Under the pieces are notes generated by a model. That model was given only the letters and a program-made list of their open reading frames with translations. It did no database searches and was not told the origin of the DNA. From the NCBI GenBank assembly GCA_902599335.1, contig CACKFA010000004.1, positions 55,733 through 119,732 on the forward strand: 64,000 nucleotides of DNA, read 5' to 3'. The stretch is from an uncultured Pelagibacteraceae bacterium (GTDB taxonomy: Bacteria; Pseudomonadota; Alphaproteobacteria; Pelagibacterales; Pelagibacteraceae). Shown one piece after another: positions 17,945 to 26,263 of the stretch (position 1 is the first letter of the stretch; the number at the start of each line of letters is the position of its first letter). The translations under genes and the position numbers were made by a program.

Positions 17945-18995
17945 TTATTTAGAGATTAAAAATGTTGATTTTACTATAGGCGGAAAGATCAAAGTTAAGA
18001 ACGCATCTTTTGTTATTGAAAATGAAGGGGATACTTTGTGTATTCTTGGTCCTTCAGGAATTGGAAAAACTACAATACTTAGAACTATAGCTGGTTTAGA
18101 AAAAATTGATAAGGGTTCAATAAAATTGAACGGAAAATTATTATCGTCTAAAGATAAAAATGTAGAACCTGAAGATAGAAACATATCTTTAGCTTTTCAG
18201 GACAACAGTTTATTTCCTCATTACACAGTTGAAAAAAATATTTTATTAGGCGCAGAGAGAAATAAAGGAAAAAGAAAGAAAAAGCTTAGTTTTAAAGAGA
18301 TTGTAGATTTTCTTGATATAGAAAAAATATTACCAAAATTTCCACATGAAATTAGCGCAGGGGAAGCACAAAGAGCTTCGCTTGCAAGATCGCTATTAAC
18401 TCAACCTGATCTTTTGCTTTTAGATGAACCGCTATCTAATGTAGATCAAAGTTTTAAAGAAGAAATTCAAGTAAGATTAAAAAAAATATTAAGTAAATTA
18501 AAAATTACAACAATAATTGTTACTCATGACTCCTATGAAGCTTTTTATCTTGGTAACAAATGTGCAATTATATTAGATGGTCAAATCAAACAGTTTGATG
18601 ATCCTTATAATGTTTATCATTTTCCAAATTCAGTCGAAGTAGTAAATTTTTTAAATCGTGGAATTTTAATTCCAGCAAAAGTAACAGGAGAAAATTCATT
18701 AGAAAATGATGATCTTGGAACAATTAAAGGTAATTTTATTAAGCATTATCCAAAAGGTTCAAATGTGCAATTATTATTACAACCAGAGGACCTTGAGCAC
18801 GACGATAAAAGTAATCTAAAATTAGAAGTAGTTGATAGAAAATTTAGAGGAACAAATTTTATCTATACTTTAAAAACCAATAGCGATTTATTAATTCCAG
18901 TTTTTGTTCATTCCCATCACGAACATCAACATGAAGCCGACGAAAAGTTTGGAATTAAAAGACCGATTAATATTGATCACATAGTTTGTTTTTAA
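17934..18995 (+). CDS. fbpC: Ferric iron ABC transporter ATP-binding protein
   Basis: A 353-residue ATPase. Walker A is GPSGIGKTT (about residue 37), the Q-loop LAFQDNSLFPH, the signature ISAGEAQRA (a variant of LSGGQ), Walker B LLLLDEPLSNVD and the H-loop VTHDSYEA. The C-terminal TOBE-type extension after residue 240 ends in a His-rich stretch HSHHEHQHE, which could bind metal. It overlaps the permease gene by 11 bp, so its translation is coupled. It should energise the FbpAB system. Confidence 0.92.
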   Translation: MSDSYLEIKNVDFTIGGKIKVKNASFVIENEGDTLCILGPSGIGKTTILRTIAGLEKIDKGSIKLNGKLLSSKDKNVEPEDRNISLAFQDNSLFPHYTVEKNILLGAERNKGKRKKKLSFKEIVDFLDIEKILPKFPHEISAGEAQRASLARSLLTQPDLLLLDEPLSNVDQSFKEEIQVRLKKILSKLKITTIIVTHDSYEAFYLGNKCAIILDGQIKQFDDPYNVYHFPNSVEVVNFLNRGILIPAKVTGENSLENDDLGTIKGNFIKHYPKGSNVQLLLQPEDLEHDDKSNLKLEVVDRKFRGTNFIYTLKTNSDLLIPVFVHSHHEHQHEADEKFGIKRPINIDHIVCF

Positions 18996-19007
18996 TAAAA
19001 CAAGCAA

Positions 19008-19694
19008 ATGCTTACTAAAAAACAATTATTTACTCGAGGGATGTTGGATATTTCTCCACATATGCTCTCAGTAATTCCATTTGGAATAATTTGTGGAGCA
19101 ATCGGGGTTGAACTTGGATTTCACCCATATTTAGTTTATGCAATGTCCTTCATAATTTTTGGAGGAGCTTCTCAAATAGTTTTTCTGCAGTTGTTGTCAG
19201 GAGGTGCATCTAGTTTAGTTGCAGTTGCCTCTGTTGGAATTATAAATTCCAGACATTTATTATATGGAGCAGTTTTATCTGAATATTTAGAAAAATTATC
19301 TTTTATAAAAAAATTGTTAATTTCATATGTAGTTGTAGATCAGGGCTTTGCAGAGTCGAATAAATTTTTCAAAAAAAATAGAAATGAAGAATTTTTACAT
19401 TATCATTTAATTGGCACAGGCTGCACAATGTGGGTTTGTTGGCAGATAGCAACATTATCAGGCATTGTGTTAGGATCATTTGTTCCAGAGGAACTTGGAT
19501 TAAAATTTGCAATTCCTCTAACCTTTATAGCAATTGTTGTTCAGGATTTAAAAAAATTAGATCATGTAATTGTAATGATTACTTGTGGTTTAAGTTCACT
19601 GTTATTTTTTGATGCTCCATTTAAATCCTACATAATTATTTCACCCATAATTGCTTTATTTGTAGCCGCACTATTATTGAGGTTAAAAAAATGA
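19008..19694 (+). CDS. azlC: AzlC-family branched-chain amino acid exporter, large subunit
   Basis: A 228-residue membrane protein of the AzlC/YgaZ family: DISPHMLSVIPFGIICGAIG near the start, FGGASQIVFLQLLSGG, and SRHLLYGAVLSEYL in the loop after helix 3. AzlC with AzlD exports branched-chain amino acids or analogues. The 3' end overlaps azlD by four bases. It starts 12 bp after the iron ATPase and may share its transcript. Confidence 0.9.
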   Translation: MLTKKQLFTRGMLDISPHMLSVIPFGIICGAIGVELGFHPYLVYAMSFIIFGGASQIVFLQLLSGGASSLVAVASVGIINSRHLLYGAVLSEYLEKLSFIKKLLISYVVVDQGFAESNKFFKKNRNEEFLHYHLIGTGCTMWVCWQIATLSGIVLGSFVPEELGLKFAIPLTFIAIVVQDLKKLDHVIVMITCGLSSLLFFDAPFKSYIIISPIIALFVAALLLRLKK

Positions 19695-20008
19695 CTCTTA
19701 CCGCAATAATTTTTGCTGGAATATTAACTTACTTTACTAGAATGACCATGATCGCTTTAATAAGTAGAGATATGTTGGGAGATAAAATTAAAGCAGTTTT
19801 AGAATATGTTCCTTCTGCAGTATTCCCAGCAATAATATTCCCAGGAATATTTATAAATGATTTTGGAACTTTTATAGAAATGAATGATCCTAAAATTTTT
19901 GGAGCATTAGTTGCTGTAATTGTAGGTTATTTCTCAAAAAATATTATTGCAACAATTTCAGCTGGATTAGTTTCTTATTGGTTTTTAATATTTGTAGTAT
20001 TTAATTAG
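19691..20008 (+). CDS. azlD: AzlD-family small subunit of branched-chain amino acid exporter
   Basis: A 105-residue protein with four hydrophobic helices. The N-terminal YFTRMTMIALISRDMLGDKIKAVLEYVP matches the AzlD/YgaH signature (T-R, then the L-x-Y-x-P segment). It partners with AzlC, whose gene overlaps it by four bases (ATGA). Its stop overlaps the stop region of the convergent metallo-hydrolase gene by 8 bp. Confidence 0.9.
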   Translation: MTLTAIIFAGILTYFTRMTMIALISRDMLGDKIKAVLEYVPSAVFPAIIFPGIFINDFGTFIEMNDPKIFGALVAVIVGYFSKNIIATISAGLVSYWFLIFVVFN

Positions 20009-20684
20009 CACCTAATTTTATATTTCTACTTACATTGATATCTATTAATTTTGGTTTTGCTAAATTTAGGTTTGACATAAGTTCAACATATTCATCAACA
20101 TTTCTAACCTGCAATCTTGGATTAAATTTTTTTTCATTACCAATTGTACTAGATTCTTTGCCGTTATAATCATGACCAGGATACAATATGGTATCCTCAG
20201 GTAATTTTAACAACCTGTTAAAGATTGAATTATAAGCATCTTTTGAGCTACCATTTTGAAAATCAGTTCGACCGGTGCCATTAATTAAAAGAGTATCTCC
20301 TGAAAATAAGTAGTTATTCATCAAGAAACTATAGCTGTCAGAAGTGTGTCCTGGTGTATACATCGCTTTAATTTCTATTTGGTCAATTTTTATTATTTCA
20401 TCATCTTTTACTTTAATTTCTACAGCATCAGCAGGGGTGTGTTCCCCCATAAGTGTAGAGCAATTTGTTGCTCGCTTAAGTTTACTTGCACCAGTTACAT
20501 GGTCAGCATGAATATGAGTATCTATTACTTTAACTAGTTTTAAATCTAATTCGTTTAGTGACTTAATGTAGCTTTCAACATTCTCAATTACTGGATCAAT
20601 TATGACTGCCTCGCGACCTTTTGCCGATGCAATTAAATAAGTATAAGTTGATGATTTATTATCGAAAACTTGTCTAAAAATCAT
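20001..20684 (-). CDS. Metallo-beta-lactamase-fold persulfide dioxygenase-like protein (ETHE1 type)
   Basis: A 227-residue MBL-fold protein. Metal motif THIHADH at about residue 56, PGHTSDSY near 111, FSGDTLLINGTGRTDFQ near 128 and YPGHDYNG near 167. The GTGRTDFQNG stretch is what separates ETHE1/Blh-type persulfide dioxygenases from glyoxalase II. These use one Fe(II) to oxidise glutathione persulfide to sulfite. The neighbouring gene on the opposite strand encodes a DUF4396 membrane protein; a sulfur role for both is only a guess. Confidence 0.85.
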   Translation of the reverse strand: MIFRQVFDNKSSTYTYLIASAKGREAVIIDPVIENVESYIKSLNELDLKLVKVIDTHIHADHVTGASKLKRATNCSTLMGEHTPADAVEIKVKDDEIIKIDQIEIKAMYTPGHTSDSYSFLMNNYLFSGDTLLINGTGRTDFQNGSSKDAYNSIFNRLLKLPEDTILYPGHDYNGKESSTIGNEKKFNPRLQVRNVDEYVELMSNLNLAKPKLIDINVSRNIKLGAN

Positions 20685-20706
20685 TTATCATTAATATCAA
20701 ATTATA

Positions 20707-21144
20707 ATGAATACCTCTACATTTCATTGGTCTTGTAGACATACCTGGAAAAGAAGCGCAAAAAATACAGCTTGGTGTGTACTTGGTTGTGCAATTGGTG
20801 ATTTTGGCACAATATTATTTTTTCAATTAACTCAAATTCCTTTTCCAGTTTTAGGAATAATGATTTTAGCAATCATCAACGGATTGATCACGAGTATTAT
20901 ATTAGAAACAATAATTTTAATGACACAAAATTTTAATTTTGTTAACGCATTCAAAACAGCTTGTGGTATGAGTTTAATTTCAATGATAAGCATGGAAATT
21001 ATGATGAACTTGACTGACTACGTTTTAACTGGTGGCGCAATATTAACTTGGTGGGTGGTCCCAATAATGCTGATAGTAGGCTTTTTAACTCCTTGGCCTT
21101 ATAATTATTGGAGATTAAAAAAATTTGGAATTGCTTGTCATTAA
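20707..21144 (+). CDS. DUF4396 membrane protein
   Basis: A 145-residue protein with four hydrophobic segments. The start HTWKRSAKNTAWCVLGCAIGDFG and the repeated MSLISMISMEIMMNLTDY and PYNYWRLKKFG segments match the DUF4396 pattern as I know it (WKRAxxNTxxCLLGC, MNxxM, YPVNxWL). Histidines and cysteines in the N-terminal loop and a GIACH C-terminus could bind metal. Function unknown. It is divergent from the persulfide dioxygenase-like gene with 22 bp between them. Confidence 0.78.
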   Translation: MNTSTFHWSCRHTWKRSAKNTAWCVLGCAIGDFGTILFFQLTQIPFPVLGIMILAIINGLITSIILETIILMTQNFNFVNAFKTACGMSLISMISMEIMMNLTDYVLTGGAILTWWVVPIMLIVGFLTPWPYNYWRLKKFGIACH

Positions 21145-21146
21145 GA

Positions 21147-21674
21147 TTAAAGAATTCTCTTTAATAAATTGTCCCCAAAAAATAGTTTGTGAACAATAAC
21201 TGCAGATATATGAAGCACTATTAAACCGATAAGGGTATAATTCGAAAGAATATGAATTTCATAAAACTGATCTGCTAAATCAAAATTTTCATTAATTTGA
21301 ATTTCCTTAAACAATATTTTTAATGTTTCCCCATTAAACAATTTTTTTAATATTCCTGAAATTGTTATTGATAAAATAGCAATATATAAAAGCACATGGT
21401 TCATTTTCGCCAAAAACCTCTGTCCTTTAAAAATACTTGGATCTAATTTTGGAGTTGGATTAAGTATATTATTTATTAATCTAATTATTATTATATAAAA
21501 CACTGTTAAACCTAATGTAACGTGTATATCTTCAATAGTTATTCTTTGATCACCAAAATCCAAATCAACTAAATAAAAACCCAAAGGTATTTGTATGAAT
21601 AGAATAGCTGCGCTGAGCCAATGTAACACCTTTGAGATAATTCCATACTCTGTTAAGGTATTTGTTACATGCAT
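21147..21674 (-). CDS. Cytochrome b561 family protein
   Basis: A 175-residue four-helix membrane protein. Likely haem-b ligands: His in SKVLHWLSAA (helix 1), DIHVTLGL (helix 2), KMNHVLLYIA (helix 3) and VLHISAVIVHK (helix 4). Proteins of this group move electrons between ubiquinol and periplasmic acceptors, including small cytochromes c. Its 5' end overlaps by 6 bp the 5' end of a cytochrome c' gene on the other strand, so the two products are plausible redox partners. No Shine-Dalgarno precedes its ATG. Confidence 0.9.
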   Translation of the reverse strand: MHVTNTLTEYGIISKVLHWLSAAILFIQIPLGFYLVDLDFGDQRITIEDIHVTLGLTVFYIIIIRLINNILNPTPKLDPSIFKGQRFLAKMNHVLLYIAILSITISGILKKLFNGETLKILFKEIQINENFDLADQFYEIHILSNYTLIGLIVLHISAVIVHKLFFGDNLLKRIL

Positions 21675-22136
21675 AATTTATTTAATCACATAAAAAAATA
21701 TATTAAAATAATTTTATTCTCAATTATAAGCCTATTTTTCGTCTCATCTAGTAATGCTGAGTTAACAGTTGAAGATATTATTAAAAGTCGACAAGCATTG
21801 TTTAGTAAAAACTATAGTACAGCTAAAAGGGTTCAAGCTTTCTCTTCAAAAGGAGACTTTGAAAAAGCAAAAAAACTAATGATAGAAATGAGTGAAAATT
21901 ATAAAGTTTTAATAGATCTATTTCCTGAAAATACTCAAGAGGGTTTTGATACTGAAGCTTTATTAACAATTTGGGATGAAAAAGACGACTTCAATGCATT
22001 AATGCAAAAAGCCTCTGATGATATGATAAAGCTTACTTCTGTAATTGAAGATGCTGAAGATATAAGAGGTACTCTGAAACAATTTATGTGGAGTAATTGT
22101 AAGGCTTGTCATAATAGGTATAGAGAAGAACACTAG
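21669..22136 (+). CDS. Cytochrome c' / c-556 family protein
   Basis: A 155-residue periplasmic protein with a signal peptide (cleavage near SNAE). The haem site is at the C-terminus, NCKACHNRYRE, as in cytochromes c' and c-556 with a four-helix bundle. Upstream residues form amphipathic helices with the SRQALF and FPENTQEGFDTEA segments typical of the family. The start faces the start of the cytochrome b561 gene: the ATG at 21669 and the opposing ATG at 21674 are adjacent. AAGG lies 10 bp before its ATG, inside the b561 coding region. Confidence 0.9.
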   Translation: MHNLFNHIKKYIKIILFSIISLFFVSSSNAELTVEDIIKSRQALFSKNYSTAKRVQAFSSKGDFEKAKKLMIEMSENYKVLIDLFPENTQEGFDTEALLTIWDEKDDFNALMQKASDDMIKLTSVIEDAEDIRGTLKQFMWSNCKACHNRYREEH

Positions 22137-22151
22137 TTACAAATATTAAAG

Positions 22152-22679
22152 ATGATTCCTCAAAAAGTTAAAGATCATATTGAAGAATATATTAGCCAAG
22201 AAGTGTACGTTCAAATAGCTATAATTAAGGGTAAGGAAAAGGTTTCAACAGAAACAGCTATAGATAAGTATTTTAATACAAATCATTTTAGAGATTTTTC
22301 AGAGGGTAAACCTTACTTTCATTTTATTGATGGATTAAGAGATAAATGCCTTGGAAAAATTAAAGATTCTCCTATGAGAGATAAAGCAACAGAGGACGAA
22401 ACTATTAAATTATTACAGAAAAAATTAAATGATTTAACTGATGATGAGCTTGAAGACACTTATTGGGAAATAGAAACAGGAGAATTTTTTTCAGGAGAGC
22501 AAATAAAAGAATTAGAAAAAAATTGCAGTGAATTAATTAAAGACCTTAATCTTTCAAATAAAAATAAAAAAGAGGTTAAAAAAACTATCATGAGTTTTTG
22601 TGAAAACTATGAAAAATTGTGTCAAAAAAAATACCCAGAAGCTCCACTTCCGCTAGAAATATTAAAATCTATAAATTAG
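22152..22679 (+). CDS. Hypothetical protein
   Basis: A 175-residue soluble, strongly charged protein I do not recognise. It lacks a signal peptide and membrane helices. Residues 75-150 are rich in Glu and Lys and look helical, including LLQKKLNDLTDDELEDTYWEIE and KELEKNCSELIKDL. Four cysteines are spread through it. It starts 15 bp after the cytochrome c' gene with AAAGATG as context and might be co-transcribed with it. Codon use looks like the surrounding genes. Confidence 0.7.
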   Translation: MIPQKVKDHIEEYISQEVYVQIAIIKGKEKVSTETAIDKYFNTNHFRDFSEGKPYFHFIDGLRDKCLGKIKDSPMRDKATEDETIKLLQKKLNDLTDDELEDTYWEIETGEFFSGEQIKELEKNCSELIKDLNLSNKNKKEVKKTIMSFCENYEKLCQKKYPEAPLPLEILKSIN

Positions 22680-22963
22680 TTTTTAAAGGGTTCGCTCTTT
22701 AAGTGTATACCTAAAGAGCTCCCTTGTATCGCCTCTTTGGCATTATAATTCCGAGAGGAATTTATTTTTCGTTATATTTTTGAAATATGAGCTATTCAGC
22801 TAAGTATCAGGTGGTGAAAGTATTAACATAAACCTCCTTCTATAAAAAAGGTAATTATAAATTATACAATTTCAATTAATTTATTTTAATTTTGAGCAAA
22901 TATATTTATTGAATACAACCCAGTGCTTTAGTAGATTCCCGCTAACTTAAGTTACTTCCAAAA
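22680..22963. other. 284 bp convergent spacer
   Basis: This is the longest non-coding stretch in the window and lies between two converging genes. Its first 90 bases hold strong hairpins, listed separately. The rest (22771-22963) is A+T rich; I see AGCT-N4-AGCT at 22789-22800, AACTTAAGTT around 22944 and, on the minus strand, an AAGGAGG (22833-22839) three bases before an ATG that opens only nine codons. I find no tRNA fold and no longer ORF. Confidence 0.6.
22686..22770 (+). ncRNA. Structured RNA element or complex terminator
   Basis: Read on the plus strand: AAGGG (22686-22690) and GCTCTTTA (22694-22701) pair with TAAAGAGC (22712-22719) and CCCTT (22721-22725), a 13 bp stem with a 3x1 internal loop and a 10-base apical loop. 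GCC-TCTTT-GGC follows at 22731-22741. Then AATTCC-GAGA-GGAATT (22747-22762), a perfect stem with a GNRA loop, runs into TATTTTT. The last hairpin plus T-run fits an intrinsic terminator. The rest could be a 3' UTR structure or a small RNA. An alternative fold pairs 22685-22690 with 22695-22702. Confidence 0.5.
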
Positions 22964-23821
22964 TTATTTTTTATTTATTAATTCGCTAATAAAATTTTCA
23001 CCATAACCATCATCAACAGCTTTTTGAAAATAATTTTTATTTACTTCAGCAACTTTTTCAGCTTCAGGAAAATCTTTTAATAAATCTTGAATATAAGTTA
23101 AATCTTTTACAGAATTACTTGCAGTAAACTTAAAGCCAGTAAAATCTCCTTTTAACAGATTATCAAAAACTCTATTAAGTGCAGCAGAATTTCCAGAACC
23201 AAGTTTTGCAACATCATATACTTTTTTTAAATCCAAACCCATTTCTGTAGCACTTTTAGCCAAATGATTAACTAATGCAGCATTTCCAAGGGATAAAAAA
23301 TTATTTAAAAGCTTAGATTTTGCTCCCATTCCAACAGATCCAAAATGAAAATATTCTTTACAGAAAAAATTAAAATATGGTTCAGCAATTTTAAAATTTT
23401 CATCTGACGCTCCAACAATTCCTCCCAATATACCCTCCTCTGCTTGAACAGGTCCTCCCATTACAGGGCACTCAACATAATTTATTTTTTTTTCTTTGAA
23501 TATTGCCTCAGTTTCCATTGAACCAGTTTTGTTGTGAGTAGTGATATCAATAATTAAAGTTTTACTATCTAAAATATCAGATATTTTTTCAGAAATTAAT
23601 TTTGCTATAGGAGTGTTGGTAACACACATAAACATTGCATCTAAATTTTTACTAGAAAAATCCTCAAAAGATTTTACTTCTTCAGCTCCATCGCTAACAA
23701 TTTTCTCAATTGGTTTTCTATTTTTATTAGCAATTACAAAGAGTTTATTTTTGTGTTTTAAAATATTTTTAGCTATTCCATAGCCCATATATCCAACACC
23801 AATAAAACCTATATTTTTCAT
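22964..23821 (-). CDS. 3-hydroxyisobutyrate dehydrogenase-family NAD(P)-dependent dehydrogenase
   Basis: A 285-residue beta-hydroxyacid dehydrogenase. NAD(P)-binding loop GFIGVGYMGYGIAKNIL at the start, the substrate loop PVMGGPVQAEEG near residue 120 and the catalytic lysine in KSKLLNNFL near 168. Typical substrates are 3-hydroxyisobutyrate, tartronate semialdehyde or related acids. The DMT transporter and UxaA-like dehydratase lie upstream in the same direction, so it belongs to the sugar-acid island. A second family member is encoded at 32125. Confidence 0.85.
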   Translation of the reverse strand: MKNIGFIGVGYMGYGIAKNILKHKNKLFVIANKNRKPIEKIVSDGAEEVKSFEDFSSKNLDAMFMCVTNTPIAKLISEKISDILDSKTLIIDITTHNKTGSMETEAIFKEKKINYVECPVMGGPVQAEEGILGGIVGASDENFKIAEPYFNFFCKEYFHFGSVGMGAKSKLLNNFLSLGNAALVNHLAKSATEMGLDLKKVYDVAKLGSGNSAALNRVFDNLLKGDFTGFKFTASNSVKDLTYIQDLLKDFPEAEKVAEVNKNYFQKAVDDGYGENFISELINKK

Positions 23822-23835
23822 TTAAACCTCACAAT

Positions 23836-24699
23836 TTAACTTTTTTTACCTTCTGTTCTTATGAACATAATACCAAAAACAATAATTCCTATCACCCCAA
23901 CAATTTTATTATAATCAAAAGGTACGCCGAAAATTAAGAAATTAATAATTGTAGACCAAACTAATTGAGAATATTGAAAATTAGTTACAAATGACAAGTT
24001 AGAAAGTTGTATTGCATATATAATTAAAGAATGACTTACAAAACCTGCCACACCAAGAATTACTAAATAAAGCCAAAAGATATTCTTTTCTAATGGCACC
24101 CAATTAAAAAATATAAAAATACTAAAAATTATTGCACCTAAAATTGAAGTATAAAATATAGCAGCAAATGGATCGTTATCGCCTGATACAACTTTGGTAA
24201 AAAATTGATAAAGAGCCCAACAAATTGGAGGAACAATGGGGAATATTAAATCTAAACTAAATATTCTCATACTTGGACCTAGTGAATAAACAATCGAGCC
24301 AAAGCTCAATAACATTAAAAGTATACCTTTTGTACTCAATATATCTTTTAGGAAGTATGCTGAAAGTAGTGAAACGATTAAAGGAGCTGTAAAGAAAACA
24401 ACATAAATATCTACCAAGTCAAATTTTTGTAAAGAATAAAACATAAAAGAGGTTGCAGTAACCATTAATGTCGATCTAATTATTTGGACTTTAAAATTTT
24501 TTTTTAAATTTACTTTTGGCTTAAAAATTAAAAAAAATATAATTAAAGATACCAAGTGAAAAAAAAATCTTCCCCAAATTGCCTGAGTAACTGGCATTAC
24601 CGTTCCAAGATATTTTGCTGTAGAGTCCATACAAACAAACATAAAAAAACCACCAGCAGCTAATAAAATTACGTTAATTAAGGATGTTTGTTGAGGCAC
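23836..24699 (-). CDS. DMT-superfamily (EamA) transporter
   Basis: A 287-residue membrane protein with about ten helices in two EamA repeats; the repeat starts are visible at GGFFMFVCMDSTAKYLG and near PICWALYQFFTK. Members mostly export or exchange metabolites. The gene lies 12 bp after the UxaA-like dehydratase gene and 14 bp before the dehydrogenase on the minus strand, so these three form one unit. The substrate is unknown. Confidence 0.85.
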   Translation of the reverse strand: MPQQTSLINVILLAAGGFFMFVCMDSTAKYLGTVMPVTQAIWGRFFFHLVSLIIFFLIFKPKVNLKKNFKVQIIRSTLMVTATSFMFYSLQKFDLVDIYVVFFTAPLIVSLLSAYFLKDILSTKGILLMLLSFGSIVYSLGPSMRIFSLDLIFPIVPPICWALYQFFTKVVSGDNDPFAAIFYTSILGAIIFSIFIFFNWVPLEKNIFWLYLVILGVAGFVSHSLIIYAIQLSNLSFVTNFQYSQLVWSTIINFLIFGVPFDYNKIVGVIGIIVFGIMFIRTEGKKS

Positions 24700-24711
24700 A
24701 GGAAAAATAAA

Positions 24712-26217
24712 TTACATTACAACGCCAACTTGCCAAGGATTAAACTCCTCGTCACCGTAGCCGTTGATTTCACTTTTTGATTTATTCCCTGAAGCAGTAT
24801 TTACAACTAATTCAAATATTTTTTGACCAACTTCTTCAACTTTTTCTTTTCCTTCTGCAATTGTGCCACAATTAATATCCATATCTTCTGACATTCTTTC
24901 AAACATCGCTGAGTTAGTTGAAAGTTTTAAACTTGGAACTGGTTTACAACCAAAGCAAGATCCACGTCCTGTTGTAAAACAAATAACATTAGCACCTGAT
25001 GCAACTTGACCAGTTACAGACACAGGATCATAACCAGGAGAGTCCATAAAATTAAAACCTTTATTTTTTAAAGGTTCAGCATAATGCAATACATCTTGAA
25101 GGATCGAGTTTCCTCCTTTTGCAACAGCACCTAAAGATTTTTCTAATATAGTTGTTAGACCACCTTTTTTATTTCCTGGCGCAGGATTGTTGTCCATAGA
25201 ACTATTATTTATTGAAGTATAATGTTTCCACCATTCAATTCTTTTAATAAGTTTATCAGCAGTGTCTTGTGAGCTTGCTCTATTAATTAATAAATGTTCA
25301 GCTCCATAAATCTCTGGAGTTTCGGATAAAATTGAACTTCCACCTTTTTTAACCAAGAGATCTGCTGCAACTCCTAGTGCAGGATTTGCAGTTATTCCCG
25401 AATATCCATCTGAACCACCACATTGAAGAGCTAAAGTTAGATGACTTACTGGTTGTGAAGTTCTTTGAACATTGTTAGCTTCTGAAAGCAAATTTTTAAT
25501 TTGAGATAACACTTTTTCGACAATTTTTTTAGTTCCACCTTCATCTTGTATTGTTAGAAAATGAATTCGGTTATGTTTTTTTAATGATTCATCAAACAAA
25601 CTGACTTGAGCACATTCGCATCCTAAACCTATAACAAAAACATGAGAAAAATTGGGATGATTTTTAAATCCATCAATAGTTCTTTGAAAAATTTGCATTC
25701 CTTCACTTTCAGTATTCATTCCACATCCTGTTGAGTGAGTAATTGGAACTATGCCATCAATATTTGGGTAATCTCTTAAAATGTCAGAATATTTAATCCT
25801 CTCAACTATCATTTTAGTGACAGTAGCTGAGCAGTTTACAGTACTTACAATTCCAATGTAATTTCTAGTAGCAACCTGCCCATTATCTCTTAAAATTCCA
25901 TTAAAGAAGGTGTCTGCTTTTTCATCTATAATATGTTTTTTATTTGTGACTTTAAAATCTCTTTTAAATTCTCTGAATTCTAAATTATGAGAATGAACAT
26001 GTTGTCCTGGTTTAATATCATCTAAAGCAAATCCAATAATTTGATCATATTTTATAATTGGATCGCCTTTTTTAATAGTTTTTAAACAAACTTTATGTCC
26101 AAAAGGGATTGGATCAATAGTGCTTATCTCATGACCTTCAATTTTAGTTTTTTCAGGAATAATAAATTGACTAACGCCCACATTGTCATTCTTGTTTAAA
26201 ACTATTAGATTATTCAT
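24712..26217 (-). CDS. UxaA/GarD-family sugar-acid dehydratase
   Basis: A 501-residue enzyme of the altronate/galactarate dehydratase family. The N-terminal SAF domain covers about residues 1-85 (LNKNDNVGVSQF to GQHVHSHNLEF). The large domain has the VSTVNCSATV, HSTGCGMN, GLGCECAQVS and GSDGYSGITANPALG stretches and a C-terminal TTGRGSCFGCKPVPSLK, all hallmarks of UxaA. Conserved cysteines suggest an Fe-dependent active site. I chose ATG 26217 over the in-frame ATG at 26253, because family members begin directly with this SAF sequence. It is divergent from the IlvD/Edd gene. Confidence 0.87.
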   Translation of the reverse strand: MNNLIVLNKNDNVGVSQFIIPEKTKIEGHEISTIDPIPFGHKVCLKTIKKGDPIIKYDQIIGFALDDIKPGQHVHSHNLEFREFKRDFKVTNKKHIIDEKADTFFNGILRDNGQVATRNYIGIVSTVNCSATVTKMIVERIKYSDILRDYPNIDGIVPITHSTGCGMNTESEGMQIFQRTIDGFKNHPNFSHVFVIGLGCECAQVSLFDESLKKHNRIHFLTIQDEGGTKKIVEKVLSQIKNLLSEANNVQRTSQPVSHLTLALQCGGSDGYSGITANPALGVAADLLVKKGGSSILSETPEIYGAEHLLINRASSQDTADKLIKRIEWWKHYTSINNSSMDNNPAPGNKKGGLTTILEKSLGAVAKGGNSILQDVLHYAEPLKNKGFNFMDSPGYDPVSVTGQVASGANVICFTTGRGSCFGCKPVPSLKLSTNSAMFERMSEDMDINCGTIAEGKEKVEEVGQKIFELVVNTASGNKSKSEINGYGDEEFNPWQVGVVM

Positions 26218-26263
26218 AAATTTATTATATAACCAATAACTTAAACAAACCATTATTTAAATT

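Noticed and set aside
22800..22829. Nine-codon minus-strand ORF with AAGGAGG before it
   Set aside because: Spacing of the ribosome site to ATG is only three bases and nothing downstream would be controlled by it; kept only as a note in the spacer finding.
22680..22963. tRNA or tmRNA gene in the convergent spacer
   Set aside because: No cloverleaf, no T-loop GTTCRAAT-type sequence and no CCA end were found on either strand.
24712..26253. Start of UxaA-like gene at 26253
   Set aside because: The 12 extra residues are hydrophobic and not typical; family members begin at the SAF domain, as from 26217.
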